DNA of 60,000 bases from Cristatella mucedo (GCA_009760855.2 WPIO01000164.1:492001-552000), one strand, 5' to 3'. Counted from the stretch's first letter, positions 33,765 through 45,644 are shown. Notes: generated from the sequence alone by a model not told the origin. Numbers and translations are program-made.

Positions 33765-34040
33765 CTCCGCCTGCAGCTCCGCAAAGCCGCAAAGACTAAA
33801 TGGGTGTTAAGCAGGAGAGTCTTGTACTCACATCTTAAGCGGCTTTTGGTACTCATTCGATCCCAATAGACTTCATCTAGCCCAAAAAGGCGAAAATGGG
33901 AATCATAGAAGAGCCGATAGAATAGTTGAGGTAGTGAGTAGTGTGGAAATAGCAGTTAAGGACCACTGGAAAGGATGACCAATAGTCTGCAGCAGGAGAG
34001 TAGTTTTTGCTGTGTAAGAATCGTGGTACTTGAATGGTGG
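33765..34040 (-). mobile_element. LINE-B 3' end
   Basis: Reverse complement of the 3' UTR (GGGTGTTAAGCAGGAG, TTGAGGTAGTGAGTAG) and terminal ORF codons. Lies in opposite orientation to the LINE-B at 33040-33395, so a transcript through this intron could form a hairpin. Confidence 0.8.
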
Positions 34041-34384
34041 CTTAGCTTGAGCCAACGTTCAGTCGACAATGGCTGCAAGCTCCCGTATAAAAGGTAAGCA
34101 GCGTATGGATTGGCAGATACACCACATCTCCCCTCGTTAATAGTTAAGTCAGAGCAGATCATTGTTAGAAGCACTATATTATTCTTGCATGTGCAGACAG
34201 AATAGCTACAGTACATGGAAGAGCATATCGGCCATGCATGCTAAATTTCTAGACATCTAGCTAGCACTGAGTACCAGGATTGACATCATCCTTTCTCATT
34301 TCTTCACATTTACATCGAACGACCTACGTGCCGGAGCAGGCGGCCCATTCTCAGTAGGTATTGAATCGGCAGCACCGACTACTC

Positions 34385-35455
34385 TCTTTAATAATAATTA
34401 TTGTAACTTGATAAAGCGCCCTCAGAGAACTTAATCTCTCTCTGGGCGCTTTACATTTGCTGCAAAGGGAAATGCAATTGAATGGTGAGTGAAATCATGC
34501 TTGATAAACAAAAAAAATGAATAACATGGTTAGGGGTGACATGCACAGGGTCAGCATGCAAGTGTGGTTAGTGGCAGCTTGCACAGTGTCAGCACGCATT
34601 ATCACGTCGAGGACAAATCACAGGGACCCACTAAATGCTGTCCTAAACAGGTGTGTTTTCAAGTTCTTTTTAAATGTGGTCAGGTAAGGGGATGTTCTGA
34701 CGCAGCTCGGGAGGGAGTTCCAGGCTTTGGGAGCATACGAACTAAATGTACGGTCTCTAAATGAATTGAGGTTTGTACGGGGTATTTGTAGACTGTTGGA
34801 TTCCGAAAAGCGAGTGGTACAATGCTTGGCCTGATGGAGGAGTATATCTGAGAGATAAGCTGGAGCCAAAGAATAAAGTGACCTAAAAGTTAGAGGCACA
34901 ACCTTGAAGTCAATCCGTTGCTTGACTGGTAGCCATTGCAGGTCGGCGAGAAGTGGTGTAATGTTGCAACTGCGACGCTCACGACAGACAAGCTTAGCTG
35001 CAGAGTTTTGCACCAGCTGCAATCGCCTGATCGCACATGCCGGTAGGCCACTGAGCAGTGAGTTGCAGAAGTTGAGACGGGATGTCACGATTGCATGGAC
35101 CAACTTGGACGTTGTATCCCTATCTAAAAAAAACCTAATTTTGGCAATGTTAGCAGCTAAAAAAAAGCAGATTTGATTGTGGAGCTGATATGGTCGTCTA
35201 ACGAGAGGTTATTTTGGAATGACACCTAGATTTAGAGCTGATTCAACTGGAGATATGCTGGCAGATCCAATTTTGAGTTTCAGCCTTTCCAATTTGTGAA
35301 TCACACTGGGTTTGCCAATAACTAGTAAGTTAGTTTTATCGTCATTTAGTTTTAGAAAATTTGCTGCCATCCATATGCGGATGTCATCAATACATGCAGC
35401 AAGTGAATTGATAGAATTTGAGGTGCTCGAAGGCTGGGATGGATCAAAGCAAATT
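34385..35455 (-). mobile_element. LINE-A copy with long open C-terminal ORF2
   Basis: (AAT)n, hairpin at 34408-34455, 3' UTR, an open 161-codon C-terminal segment at 34618-35103 (NSAAKLVCRERRSCNITPLL, TAFSGSL terminus), and thumb to [15 protein letters not shown] at 35450. Truncated just before motif C. Confidence 0.9.
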
Positions 35456-35555
35456 TTTTCAGGCCGATATAGCCTTGCCAGGTAGGTTTTTTGGCATCGA
35501 TGCATTCATTGTTAGCTTCAAGATTGTAGCTCAAGGGTAATGTGCTCTTTTTCTT

Positions 35556-35589
35556 TCTCTCTCTCTCTCTCTCCATTTTCCTTGCTCTC

Positions 35590-35650
<61 letters not shown>
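35556..35650. repeat. (CT)n microsatellite
   Basis: A short CT tract at 35556-35573 and a 59-bp tract at 35592-35650 separated by a C-rich interruption. Lies about 100 bp from a LINE-A edge. Confidence 0.95.
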
Positions 35651-35652
<2 letters not shown>

Positions 35653-35655
<3 letters not shown>

Positions 35656-36309
35656 CCATGTCTCATAATCTTAAAACGAGAAGACGTAATCCTTACAGCC
35701 AAATTTGCAAAGGAGCTTTCGCAGTAGAACCGCTGCAACAAGCTTGCTCCAATCAGGAGTCCCTTCAACTTTCATGAAGTCAAAGAGTTATGTTAGATGT
35801 TAGGGGAATGTTTGAAAACCCTCTTTACAAAAAAGGCCACTGCATAAAGGTATGCAAATGTATATAAGTGCATCGAAAGTGGAAATATCTTAAGTAAAAC
35901 CTCAAAGTGTTTTCACAGAAAGTTTTTTAATTTAGCAACAATCTGGGCATTTTCTACACATCCTGCAATGGCTTGTCCATGCATAACTACCTGTGTGTCA
36001 CATAGTATAGCAATTCATAAACCTCTTAAGCTAATTCTTACGAATGAAGTGTTGCTAGAATGTCACCACAGATCAATCGGCCGTTGATTTAACCCCCACA
36101 GATGTTTTTCCGCAAGGGCTGCTGGATAAGCGGTTGCTTGATAACTCTGAACTAAATTTACTCTGCTGATATTTACTCAGAACCCTTTTACAGGATGCTT
36201 ACCCAGTACTGATTTCCCGAAGTTACTATTCACTTGTCACTATGACATGATGACGAAGTCAAATATAGCGAATAATTTCTTGTATAGGACGGTAGCTTTG
36301 CTAAAATTC
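35653..36309. other. Receptor intron sequence, unassigned
   Basis: Nothing recognised. Confidence 0.4.
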
Positions 36310-36960
36310 ATTCTTGCTTAGACAAAGATACTATATCCAAATTGGTCCATGCATGCGTGACATCCCGTCTCGATTCCGTAACTCTCTCCTTGCTGGTCTA
36401 CCGGCCTGTGCAATCAGGTGCTTAAAGCTTGTGCAAATTTGTGCAGCGCTTTTCTGTCGCGAGCATCGCAGTTGCCGCATCACCTCTAGCCGCCTTGCAT
36501 TGGCTCTCAATCAAGCAAGGCATCGACTTCAAGGTTCCTTCACTCACTTAAAGGTATCTCCATTATTTGTCTCCAACTATAAAATATACTCTCCCATCAA
36601 GCTAAGCCTCTTACCACTCGCTTTTTGGAATATAATGTTTTACATATACTTTGTACGAAATTCAAATCCTTTGAAGAACGTGCCTTTAATTCGTATGCTC
36701 CCAAAGCCTGGAACTTATTGACCACATTTAAAAAGAAACTAAACATGCACTCATTTTAGGCAGCATTTAGTGAATCCTTGTGATTCGACCTATGTAGGCA
36801 AATGCGTGTTGACTCTGCATGCAGCCGCTTACCACATTTGCTTGCTGACAGTGTGCATGTCACCCCTAACAATGTTATGCTTGTCGTCATTGAGCATTCC
36901 ACCACTAGCCATTCAATTGTATTTCGCTTGCAGCAAATGTATTTTTTTTAGTTTCGAATG
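36310..36960 (+). mobile_element. LINE-A copy, degenerate
   Basis: Thumb and C-terminus ([20 protein letters not shown]), 3' UTR (GTGTTGACTCTGCATGCAGC), ending at GCAAATGTA without the hairpin. Confidence 0.75.
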
Positions 36961-37610
36961 CTATGAACTCACACTGTTGTGCTCCCGTAGCACTCATCGG
37001 TTCACGTTGATTCTGAATGGCGAAGTGCTGCAGTAGCTAATGTCTAATAAGTAGTTTAATTCGCTGATCGTTTCATAGGATGACCTTTTCCTATGCAAAG
37101 TATGTCTGAAGTTTTTAACCGGCCGGCTTAATTTATCATGACTTTGCAATGACTTTGAATAATTAAATTCTAAGCTAAAACTGCATCAGTTGCTCTATCG
37201 TTTCCCTTTACCACGGCGAGCAAGTAAAGTTCATACCCTTCATCTGAAGCATATTTTTCTATATTCAGTCTGCCTGGCGGCTAGTCAGTCTTACTTTGAT
37301 CGCCTCGCATTGGGTGTCTTCCAGAATCATGCTACTTGGATGCTGATTTGGCATGTTTATATATGCAAGAATACCAAACCCATGGCCTAAGACCCGTTGG
37401 CATGCTGCTTCTATCTATTGTCTACCTCAGGCAGTTGCGTTAGCCGCTAGGGACGTTCTGAAGCTATACAACTGAGGATGTCAAATTGGCGAATTGCTTA
37501 TATGTTTATCATCACTTGATTTATATTTTTTTCTTGGAGTTCGTGTGTGCTCTTTAAACCCAAGGAAGAACAGCACGCTGTACTGTCATCTTCGTGCATA
37601 TACTACTTAC
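36961..37610. other. Receptor intron sequence, unassigned
   Basis: Nothing recognised beyond the donor of exon 9 at 37610. Confidence 0.4.
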
Positions 37611-37913
37611 CCAGAGTGCGTATTGGTAGCCCGGATGCAAACTCATCTCTAGGCCGATTACTCCAGACGAATTTGAGTCAACAAATTCCTTAAAAGTGAA
37701 GCATTGATTTTCGTTTTCACCTCTTCCTACAATTAGGACGTTAACTGTTTCTGCACATTGACAGATTTCGAGTTCTTGATTACTTTGTATTGTGCTGGTG
37801 AACTTACCTTCAAGGAGAATGCAATATCTCACAAAAGTCCCAGCCAAGGCCGACGGCTTTACAAAAGTGATAGCGACTTTCTGAGTTGATATTATGTCGC
37901 ATAAAACATTAGC
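37611..37913 (-). CDS. Receptor exon 9: FN3-like module (most of the fold)
   Basis: A 303-nt phase 0-0 exon (acceptor TATATCTTCATGCAG, donor TGG|GTAAGTAG). The pattern VAITFVKPSALAGTFVRYCI corresponds to the B-C region of fibronectin type III modules (V.W..P....G....Y.V), and GLEMSLHPGYQYALW to the L.PG..Y..WV motif of strands E-F. The usual tryptophan in strand B is replaced by F. Several cysteines (LCD, YCI, ICQC, QCF) are unusual for FN3 and suggest extra disulphides. The last strand is completed by the next exon (W|VTSTATN). Fold assignment rests on these motifs only. Confidence 0.65.
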
Positions 37914-39295
37914 CTGCATGAAGATATATTTTCATTTTATTTCGTCCACAATTTGGTACTATGAATTTTGCTATTTCGACTTTTGCAGTGCTCATGAAGA
38001 TTTAATAGTAGTCCCAAACAATCTGTTGGTGCAATTTAGAGTAATAGTTTTCAAGTTAGAGACTCATATTGAAAAACACAATCAAAAGAAAGCACATAAT
38101 GTGACCAAAGATGTTATTGCTGCCAGTGCGGCATAGATTAGCAGGCTTACCTTGACCCTATTTGAATCTTAATAATTGAATATTGTAATGAGATCATTGA
38201 ACTCACAATTCAGCATTCCGTTAAAAATTCTTGGTAAACAACTCTGTATGAGATCGAATAATGTAACTGAATAAATTATCCTTGACGAAATTCGCTCGTT
38301 CCAGAACTACCTGTTAGCTGACAATTTAAGAAAAATTCTTAAAATCAGTTTTTCATTCATTGCGAATGGAAATTATTTTATAAACTTTCATTAAAATCTT
38401 AAATTGATAAGCTTTAGAATAAATCTGTTCTTTTAAATTGGATGTTCTTCCATTGCATCTTATTTAAGCGACTATAAGTGACCCATGTAATACGTTCTCG
38501 TCCTCTTGCAAATTCAAATCAGCACTTTCAACATTTACCTTCAGCATCGATTTGCATTAAGGCAAAGTGCTGGGAATTTTATTTTATGAATTCCTGTTTT
38601 TAAGCTCGCCAAACTCTCCCACCTTTTATTCTAGGTGTTCGCATGCAGTTGATGCTATCTCCTCAGCAAGACTGGTTTATAGAAAACCTCAAAATAGATG
38701 CAATAAAATTCTGTTCTCTGATTTTCTCTTGGTTCTCATTAAGCACTTTTTGACGTCATAGCTTCCCATACAATAAGATTTGTATATTTTGATTTGCCTG
38801 CCTTTTTTCCAAAAAACTGTCACATCAGAGTGGGCAGGGTATCGCCTGCTCGTCTGACCCTGCTCCTTAGCTGAGCCTTTTTCCAGCCTCAAATCGTAAA
38901 AAAAAACTTGATTTGTTTTTAGTGCAGACGCTTTCAAAGCCTAAGACTTCTCTTCGAAACACGTCATTAAATTGCCTGACTTCAAGACCTTTTTAAAGAA
39001 GTGAGAAACTTTCCTGTTGATCACAAACTATGCTGCTTTCCTTGGACAGTGCATTGTGACCTTATGCTAGCTAAATTCGTGCATTTTTTCAAGGCAAAAT
39101 CAACAGGATCTTTGGCAGGATATGCGAAGTGCTTGGACAGAGATTTAGTTGTCTGCGGTATAATAAAACATTACATCCTATCATATGTTGACCGTGCATT
39201 CCAATCAGCATAATATTAATAAACATTATAGTATTTCAATTTTTGTGATCATTTCAAATCTTTACTTACGCTCTTCAAAATTTCCTGAAAGATGG
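37914..39295. other. Receptor intron sequence, unassigned
   Basis: No CCP-like or other exon seen on the minus strand. Confidence 0.4.
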
Positions 39296-39370
39296 GCAGT
39301 AAGCGCCTAGAAAGAGATTGAGTTCACTGAAAGCGCTTTTCAATTGCATTATTATTATTACTATTACTTA
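39296..39370 (+). mobile_element. LINE-A 3'-tail-only fragment
   Basis: Hairpin (AAGCGCCTAGAAAGAGATTG ... GAAAGCGCTTTT) followed by ATTATTATTACTATTAC. Confidence 0.85.
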
Positions 39371-39589
39371 ACATTTCATGATGAGCAAGTTAGCGTGCCT
39401 ATAAAAGCACGCACACTCCCACAAGAAGAGAGTAATGACCCCTAGTTAGCATCTAGCAGTCTGTAATTCATGGGTAATCACTCCGAAGATAGAAAAAGCG
39501 TGTTCACTCGCACTGGAATTGAATCTTGGTACTCCTACGCGTTGTCGAGAAGTGAGTGGTTTCATGACTGAAGTGCACTCAAGAATCCT

Positions 39590-39797
39590 TCCAACTATTG
39601 AGCACGCGGCTAAAAACCATATTTGCGTGCTGATCTGTTGCATTTCACCCATTAATGTTTTATTCTTGTCGTTTATTGAGCTTTCATCCACTAACCATTT
39701 GATCGTGATTTCTTTCTTGAAATGTAAAGTGCCTAGTAAAAGATTGGGTTATCTGAGGGTGCTAAATCAAACGAATTATTACTATTATTTTTATTAG
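39590..39797 (+). mobile_element. LINE-A 3' UTR and hairpin, diverged
   Basis: UTR (CCATATTTGCGTGCTGATC) and worn hairpin (GTAAAGTGCCTAG ... GAGGGTGCTAAAT) with an ATTATT tail. Confidence 0.75.
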
Positions 39798-39999
39798 ACA
39801 AAACAGAGACACAAAGGGACGCTGAGGTCTTAAGCTTCTGGATACGATCAAACTACTAGAAGAGCTTTTATATTTTCTTCATTGCACACTCCTTGCTATA
39901 CGAGATAAATTGCACTAAAGATATGATACGCTCGCGGTTATATGCTATTTTCCCTATTTAGCATTTTAGCATTTTGCTTTCAAATCAGAGGTTAAATAC

Positions 40000-40205
40000 C
40001 TTAGGTTCAATTTTTGAGCACGTAGGATTTGTAGAACCGTTCCAAGAACCGTCTAGCGTGCAAGTAATGTCATATGTCGAGCTATCGGTACCATATATTG
40101 TGTATCCAAAATTGCAAATGTACGTTCGATGATCTCCATATTGGTATCCACTGCCAAGCAAAGTGGCAACATTGACACCTCTCAAAGGCTCAGAACACGT
40201 TATCC
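40000..40205 (-). CDS. Receptor exon 8: CCP/sushi module 6, phase switch to 0
   Basis: A 206-nt exon, phase 1 at the start (acceptor GTGCTGCAG) and phase 0 at the end (CCTAAG|GTATTT). Reads ITCSEPLRGVNVATLLGSGY, RTYICNFGYTIYG, YDITCTLDGSWNG and NPTCSKIEPK. All four cysteines and the tryptophan are present. The change from phase 1 to phase 0 coincides with the change of module type: the next exon starts an FN3-like module in phase 0. The hAT element at 41301-43907 sits in the intron just upstream of this exon. Confidence 0.85.
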
Positions 40206-41025
40206 CTGCAGCACAATGTGTGAATACGGCTTATTTGGGTACGGCTGTGATGAGAGTCGGTACTCAGCACATATCTTGTTTCTGCTGCTAATCGTGTGGA
40301 ACTCCAAGGTTATAATAAATTATCTGTCTGATCATGAAGCATGCAGCAGTACTAAGTTGAACATTTCCAATTAAACAGAACTAAAGGTATCTTTGACTAT
40401 AGCTTTATCGCACTGCTCAATAGACTGCTATGCACTTGCAAACCGTTAACCATCAAAATCAGACACGTCTCCCCAGACAGTTTTGAGAATTCCAGGCTAG
40501 ATTTATCCGTGCGAATTCTTTGGACGTTCGATATATGTAGCTCAACAACAGTAAGACTAAACTAGTAGGTAATCATAATAATGCATTTTCTTAACAGCTG
40601 TGATTTTTTTAACGATAATATAACAATTATCATATTTACAGGTAGTATCCAATGAAGCTCAAAGAGAAACTAATTTTAATTTATGTGCTTTAAACTTGCT
40701 GTAAAAAATCTGTACCCAGGGATTAGAGGTATATTCGGAAACATGCATTAAAAACCAAGCAAGTATTATGTTTTCATTAGAATGCTAACTTAAACATAGT
40801 TAAACTCAAGACGTCCTATTATTAAAGCAAATGTCTAGGATCTGCATTGATCCGAGTGCATGTGTTCATGCAAAGAAACAGACAAATTCACTTGGGTGAA
40901 GCAGTAGTCAAGCAAAAACGATACGTTTGGGACAAACACTTATAAGATACACTACAGGCGGTATCTTAATCTAGAAGCGAGTTCCAAATTGCTTGAGCAC
41001 TCAAGGTGAAGGCTGCATCTTCAAA
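40206..41025. other. Receptor intron sequence, unassigned
   Basis: 40610-40740 vaguely resembles an old LINE-A tail (AATCATAATAATGCA, CTTTAAACTTGCTGTAA); otherwise nothing. Confidence 0.35.
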
Positions 41026-41137
41026 AAGTGTATTTAGTGGATGGGCATTGCCGAAACCGGCCAATAACCTTCTCATTCTATAAGTGTATTTAGTGGATGG
41101 GCATTGCCGAAACCGGCCGATAACCTTCTCATTCTGT
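41026..41137. repeat. 56-bp direct tandem duplication
   Basis: AAGTGTATTTAGTGGATGGG... occurs at 41026-41081 and again from 41082, nearly identical (CCAATAACC versus CCGATAACC). Confidence 0.95.
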
Positions 41138-41300
41138 TGTTACACTATTTCGATAAAAACTTTATCGGAATTGTTTTCTTTATTTTCAAAAATTTGAGAA
41201 CAATTGACTTTATAAATTCTAGATTCGTTATTTTGTAGATCGTTAGTGACCATTGCTTTGGTGACACACGCAGAGAAAGCTAGTCGGTAACTATCTAAGC

Positions 41301-43907
41301 CAGGGGTGTCCAACACGTGGCCCGCGGGCCACAACCCGGCCCGCCGAGGTCTTCTATGCGGCCCGCATCGTTATCCCGAAAATATTTGTCACTCCATGTT
41401 TTTCGTTAATTTTTAATCATTAAAAACGGCGATATAAGGCGCTGTGGTTTACATAACGCGCCCGTGAAGCGTGAAGGTGTCCGAATGGCTGTTTTCGCGT
41501 GAAGATAAAAAATCAATTCAGTTTGCTAGCCTGCATGTTAACATTTTGGCGTGAAGGGCTGATATATTTGTGATACAGCGGCACCATTACGAGTACATTT
41601 ATAACGCTTCCGCAAGCGGAATTAACTGTTTCACACTGTGGATAGACAAAAAGAGCCGTTTCTCAGCTGCTGCTGCACGAACTGGAATCAGTAAGGTAGG
41701 TTTTTCAAAAAACGCGTATTGCTCAACTTACTTACTAATACTAAGATATTGCTGTGATATAATATAAATTTATCAATTCGTAACTGATCTGGTTTTTATT
41801 TCACAGAGAAAAATGGCGGCGAATGTGAATACTAGCAAAAACGAAAAATTGACGCAGAAGGAAGACTTTTCAAAGCATCTTGGACTGTAGACTATTTTGT
41901 AATGGAACGCGTCGGTAGGATAATGTGCCTAATATGCCAAGAAACAATTGCCGTTGCAAGGGAGTACAATGTTAAGCGACATTTTTCAACAAAGCATGGC
42001 GACAGGTACAACAGCCTGACTGGTCAACTTCGAATTGATCGTGTGAACTCGTTGAAACAGAGCGTCATCGGACAGCAGTCATTGTTTACAGCAGTCAGCA
42101 ACAAGTCTGAGGCTTCAAACAAAGTAAGTTTTTTAATAGCTGAAGCTATAGCTAAGCGGGGGAAAGCATTTTCCGATGGTGAATTTGTTAAGGAATGCCT
42201 CAGGCTGTTTACTGGTGTGGTCTGTCCAGAAAAGAAGTCAGAAGTAGAGAAAGTCAGTCTTTCTCATCAAACGGTTGCGAGAAGAGTTGACGAGCTCGCA
42301 TCCAACATAGAAGAAAGTCTCACTAAAAGACTTGCTGAATGCGAATTCAATTCTCTTGAGCTCGACGAAAGCACGGGCAATGGCGATACGGCTCAACTGT
42401 CGGTTTTTGCACGCGCGGAGTAACAGGAAAGTTTTTCATTACCGAAGAGCTGTTGGATATATGTTCAATGAAAGGCACTACAACGGGGAGGGATATTTTC
42501 GATCAGGTCAAGAGGGTCCTCACAAAATTTAATCTTCCTGAAACTAAATTGATTGCTTTAACCACAGACGGAGCCCTTTGAATGACAGGTAGACACAATC
42601 TATTTGTATCTTTAATGGTAAAATTAGTACCTCACAAAATTGTCAGTAATCACTGCATCATCCACCAAGAACAGCTATGTGCAAAGGTCTTGAGCATGCA
42701 ACATGTAATGGACAATGTAGTTTCAACAGTCAATGTGATAAGGTCTCGTGCGCTAAACCACAGACAATTTCAGGCTTTCCTTGAAGATTTGGGATCAGAT
42801 CATTGTGATGTTATTTATTTCTGCCAAGTCCGTTGGCTAAGTAGGGCAAACACGTTAGCCAGATTTTGGTCACTTCGGGACGAAATAAAAACATTTATGA
42901 CAGAAAAGGGAAAAGATGTTGGCTTCCTCGATGACCAGCAGTGGTTGAATGACTTGGCTTTTTTGGTGGACATGACCAAACATCTTGCAGATCTTAATGT
43001 CAAACTCTAAGGTAAGGATCACAAGACTGGCAACAAGATCGCCTGAAACGCTGGCTCATATGAAGTACTCCAGTCTTGTTAGCAAACTTGTTGATGAATT
43101 CGAAGAGAGGTTTCAGGATTTCCAACAACATGCGGATGACATGAACATGATTAGTAATCCATTTAATATCAATCCCTCTGATGCACCTGATGAATTTCAA
43201 CTCGAACTAATCGACATTCATAATGAGAGCAAATTAAAATTTGCTTATGATCAGCATGACCTTGTTACCTTTTACAAGCAATACGTTTCATCAGAGTCTT
43301 TTCCTAACCTAGCCAAACATGCTCGCAGGTATATTGCACTTTTTGGCAGCACATGTTGCTGTGAACAGCTTTTTTCCAGACTAAAAATGTGAAAACAAAG
43401 ACTCAATCCGTTCTTACAGAGGAACATTTATCAGGAATCCTTAGAATTGCCACATCCACTGTTGCAGCAGATGTTGACTTTTTATGCAAGCAGAAACAAT
43501 TGTCAAATATCTCAGTGATGCCTGCAGTGCAGAAGACATTGAATACCTGTGGCATTTAACTAATCCGAAGACATTAATATTATGTGAGTCCTTGTCATCT
43601 AATTTTGTAAGTTTCATAAGTTTCTGTCTTCACGTTATTAAAATAAAAATCCAAAAGTAAAAAATTGGCCACAATATCTATCGAATCATTTTCCAGGACA
43701 CATGATTAAATTGTTATTATTTATTATTTTTAATTATAATTATGCTAACAATACTATTGTATTGCGGTTTATTTATTAAGTATAATAGTCATACTAAATT
43801 ACGATCTTTTTTTCTGATGCGGTCAACTACGCCAATTTACATGTGGCCCCGGACCTTTTTAATTTTTGAAATGTGGCCCCCCAACGGATAAAGGTTCGAC
43901 ACCCCCG
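41301..43907 (+). mobile_element. hAT-superfamily DNA transposon, full length, decayed (2607 bp)
   Basis: Flanked by a perfect 8-bp target-site duplication ATCTAAGC (41293-41300 and 43908-43915), the size typical of hAT elements. Imperfect terminal inverted repeats: CAGGGGTGTCCAAC at the left, and CGGGGGTGTCGAAC when the right end is reverse-complemented. Both ends carry subterminal TGGCCC-rich motifs (GTGGCCCGCGGGCC on the left, ATGTGGCCCC on the right) as in Charlie-like hATs. The interior encodes a BED-finger/hAT transposase related to host-domesticated proteins of the GTF2IRD2/ZMYM/EPM2AIP1-like type. It is inserted in the intron between CCP5 and CCP6 of the receptor gene, in the opposite orientation to the gene. 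Confidence 0.93.
41813..43559 (+). pseudogene. hAT transposase, inactivated by several frame lesions
   Basis: ATG at 41813 follows an intron acceptor (TTTTTATTTCACAG). The N-terminus has a BED zinc finger (CLICQETIAV ... VKRHFSTKHG). Then come LDEST with the first catalytic aspartate, a TTDGA block, the CIIHQEQL (C-x-x-H) motif, RWLSR, and a C-terminal dimerisation block (FPNLAKHARRYIALFGST, CCEQLFSR). Lesions seen: one base missing near 41834; a 2-base insertion near 42412 (CGCGCG run) giving a TAA; TGA at 42579-42581; TAA at 43008-43010 followed by a short deletion; one base missing near 43388. Reading continues in another frame to TAA at 43557. No functional transposase can be made from this copy. 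Confidence 0.9.
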
Positions 43908-43915
43908 ATCTAAGC

Positions 43916-45172
43916 ACATTAAGAAATATTTGTATAGCTTGGTAATGTGTACCTTCTAAATTCAAAGCCAAACTAACACTCAGCTGACGGCATGCACATC
44001 GTAATAATTTTAAAATTCTGCATTATAATTTAGTTTATCTCTGTTACTTGTGAGTATCATGATTTCTCAGAGCACCTGCCAAAGCTTTGAGTCGCAATAT
44101 ACATAGCCAATCGAGCTCTGCATTCAACGCTAATATTCCGAAACATGTTACTGAACTGATAACGGCTTTAATGGATTTATTCGGTAAAGTTTATATTTCG
44201 TCCACGCGATACGGGTGAAGTACAGTTCACAAAAATCATCTGTACAATTACATTTACGAAATGATATAGATATATGACCAACGACTATGACTATGATAGT
44301 ATGACAACGGCTATGCTTTCTTCTTTTCTGCTTTCATTCGATACAAAATCGACTTTGCCTTCAGGTCATAAAGCGTAGGTTCCTATTATTAGGTAGCTAT
44401 TATTTAATTTTTGCTTGGCTTCCATACAAAGTGACTAAAGTTAGGATGCATGTTTCTACGGAACTACTTATCATCTAATTAAAGTTGATAACAGCAGGCA
44501 TCCTTCTCATTTTTAGTCGGTGCTTTTACAGCAATCAGATGGTGTAAAGTAGATTATGTTTTTTAGCACTCATCGGCCTTTCCAGCCGATTAAATCTTCA
44601 GGCCATGTATCAGTGTATGGAACCTCTTCAGGTCGGTTTTTAGTGGGAATCTTTGACTGGCGTTAAAAGATAGGAATCACTTCCATGACTTCATAGGTGG
44701 AATTAATGTTTTCTTTCCTGTTGCAACATTCTGGGCTTTCATATAGGTTGCACTGCTTCACCAAATTAAATTCGTTTGCTGACCTAAGCATGATATGTAT
44801 TTGCTTTCGTCTGCATGAACGTCTTAAAATTAACCGTTATTACTGATTCTCTGGCAGCAGTATATAAAGCACATGTACACAGGTTGAAATCACCTTAGCT
44901 AAATATTTGACCAATTATTACTAATATTATTAGTATTACTATTCAAAGTTGCGACCATGATGACACTGTGCATGTTGCCACTAGCCATATTTACATGTTT
45001 TTTATTCATTGACTTAACTCGCACCTTGTAATAATTTGGGCTGCACTCTAATAAGGAGCTGTCGAAGCTTTTTCAAATAAGACGAGCGAGTATTGTGCTT
45101 TGACACCATAAATACTAGCTGCTGTATCAATTCCCTTTAGAACATTTTTTATGAATTATTTCAATAACTTAC
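43916..45172. other. Receptor intron sequence, mostly unassigned
   Basis: A short LINE-A UTR piece (GATGACACTGTGCATGTTGC) lies at 44957-45000; the rest is unrecognised. Confidence 0.4.
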
Positions 45173-45361
45173 TGGCGCAAACCGGTGGGCTCTGGCTCCA
45201 ATTGCCACTTGAAGTGCAGTTTATTGTAACCACTTGCTGCTTTGACAGTAAATCGTGATGACCGGGAGGACACACATACGTGACACTGCTTCCGAAGTTG
45301 TAGTTATATCCTACCAGCCGATGTACTTCAGTGCCGGTTCCAGGTCGACCGCAACTGATTA
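45173..45361 (-). CDS. Receptor exon 7: CCP/sushi module 5
   Basis: A 189-nt phase 1-1 exon found by reading the minus strand between ORFs; acceptor ATACATTCACAG, donor A|GTAAGTTATT. Translation: ISCGRPGTGTEVHRLVGYNY, FGSSVTYVCPPGH, VTINCTSSGNWSQ and SPPVC. Complete sushi pattern with the tryptophan. The GY after C2 is replaced by PPGH. NCT and NWS are potential N-glycosylation sites. The upstream junction gives PCKVISC and the downstream one VCARITC, both of normal linker length. Confidence 0.85.
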
Positions 45362-45449
45362 CTGTGAATGTATTTATCGTTCAAAACTTTTATCAACAAT
45401 TTTATTGAAAAGTGCTGCAAATGCATTCAGTAAGAATTAAAAATTCCAC

Positions 45450-45644
45450 CTTTGCAAGGGGTAAGCTTAGGATTTCCCCAGGAGCCATTATTATGACATT
45501 CAAAAAACTGTTGGGAATCGTTGAGTGACGTAGTATATCCAACGTGGCAGTTTACAAAGACCTTTGAGCCCACTGTCGATGGATGAAAAGGCTCTAACAA
45601 ACTTGAATGAGTAGGCGTGCTTGGTGGTTCCTTGCAAAGTGCCA
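45450..45644 (-). CDS. Receptor exon 6: CCP/sushi module 4
   Basis: A 195-nt phase 1-1 exon (acceptor CCAATCATTGCAG, donor G|GTGGAA, the weakest donor of the series). Reads ALCKEPPSTPTHSSLLEPF, GSKVFVNCHVGYT, FFECHNNGSWGN and KLTPC: C1, C2 with GY, C3, W and C4 all in register. It lies only 88 nt from the next CCP exon, so modules 4 and 5 are the closest pair in the gene, suggesting a local duplication, although their sequences have diverged strongly. Confidence 0.85.

Noticed and set aside
35542-35727. Open frame rich in Leu and Ser
   Set aside because: Again a CT microsatellite reading, not a protein.
42815-43200. Minus-strand open frames within the hAT element
   Set aside because: Antisense shadows of the transposase.
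41813-43559. A domesticated, functional hAT-derived gene
   Set aside because: Multiple frameshifts, stops and a deletion, plus intact termini and target duplication, show an ordinary dead transposon.
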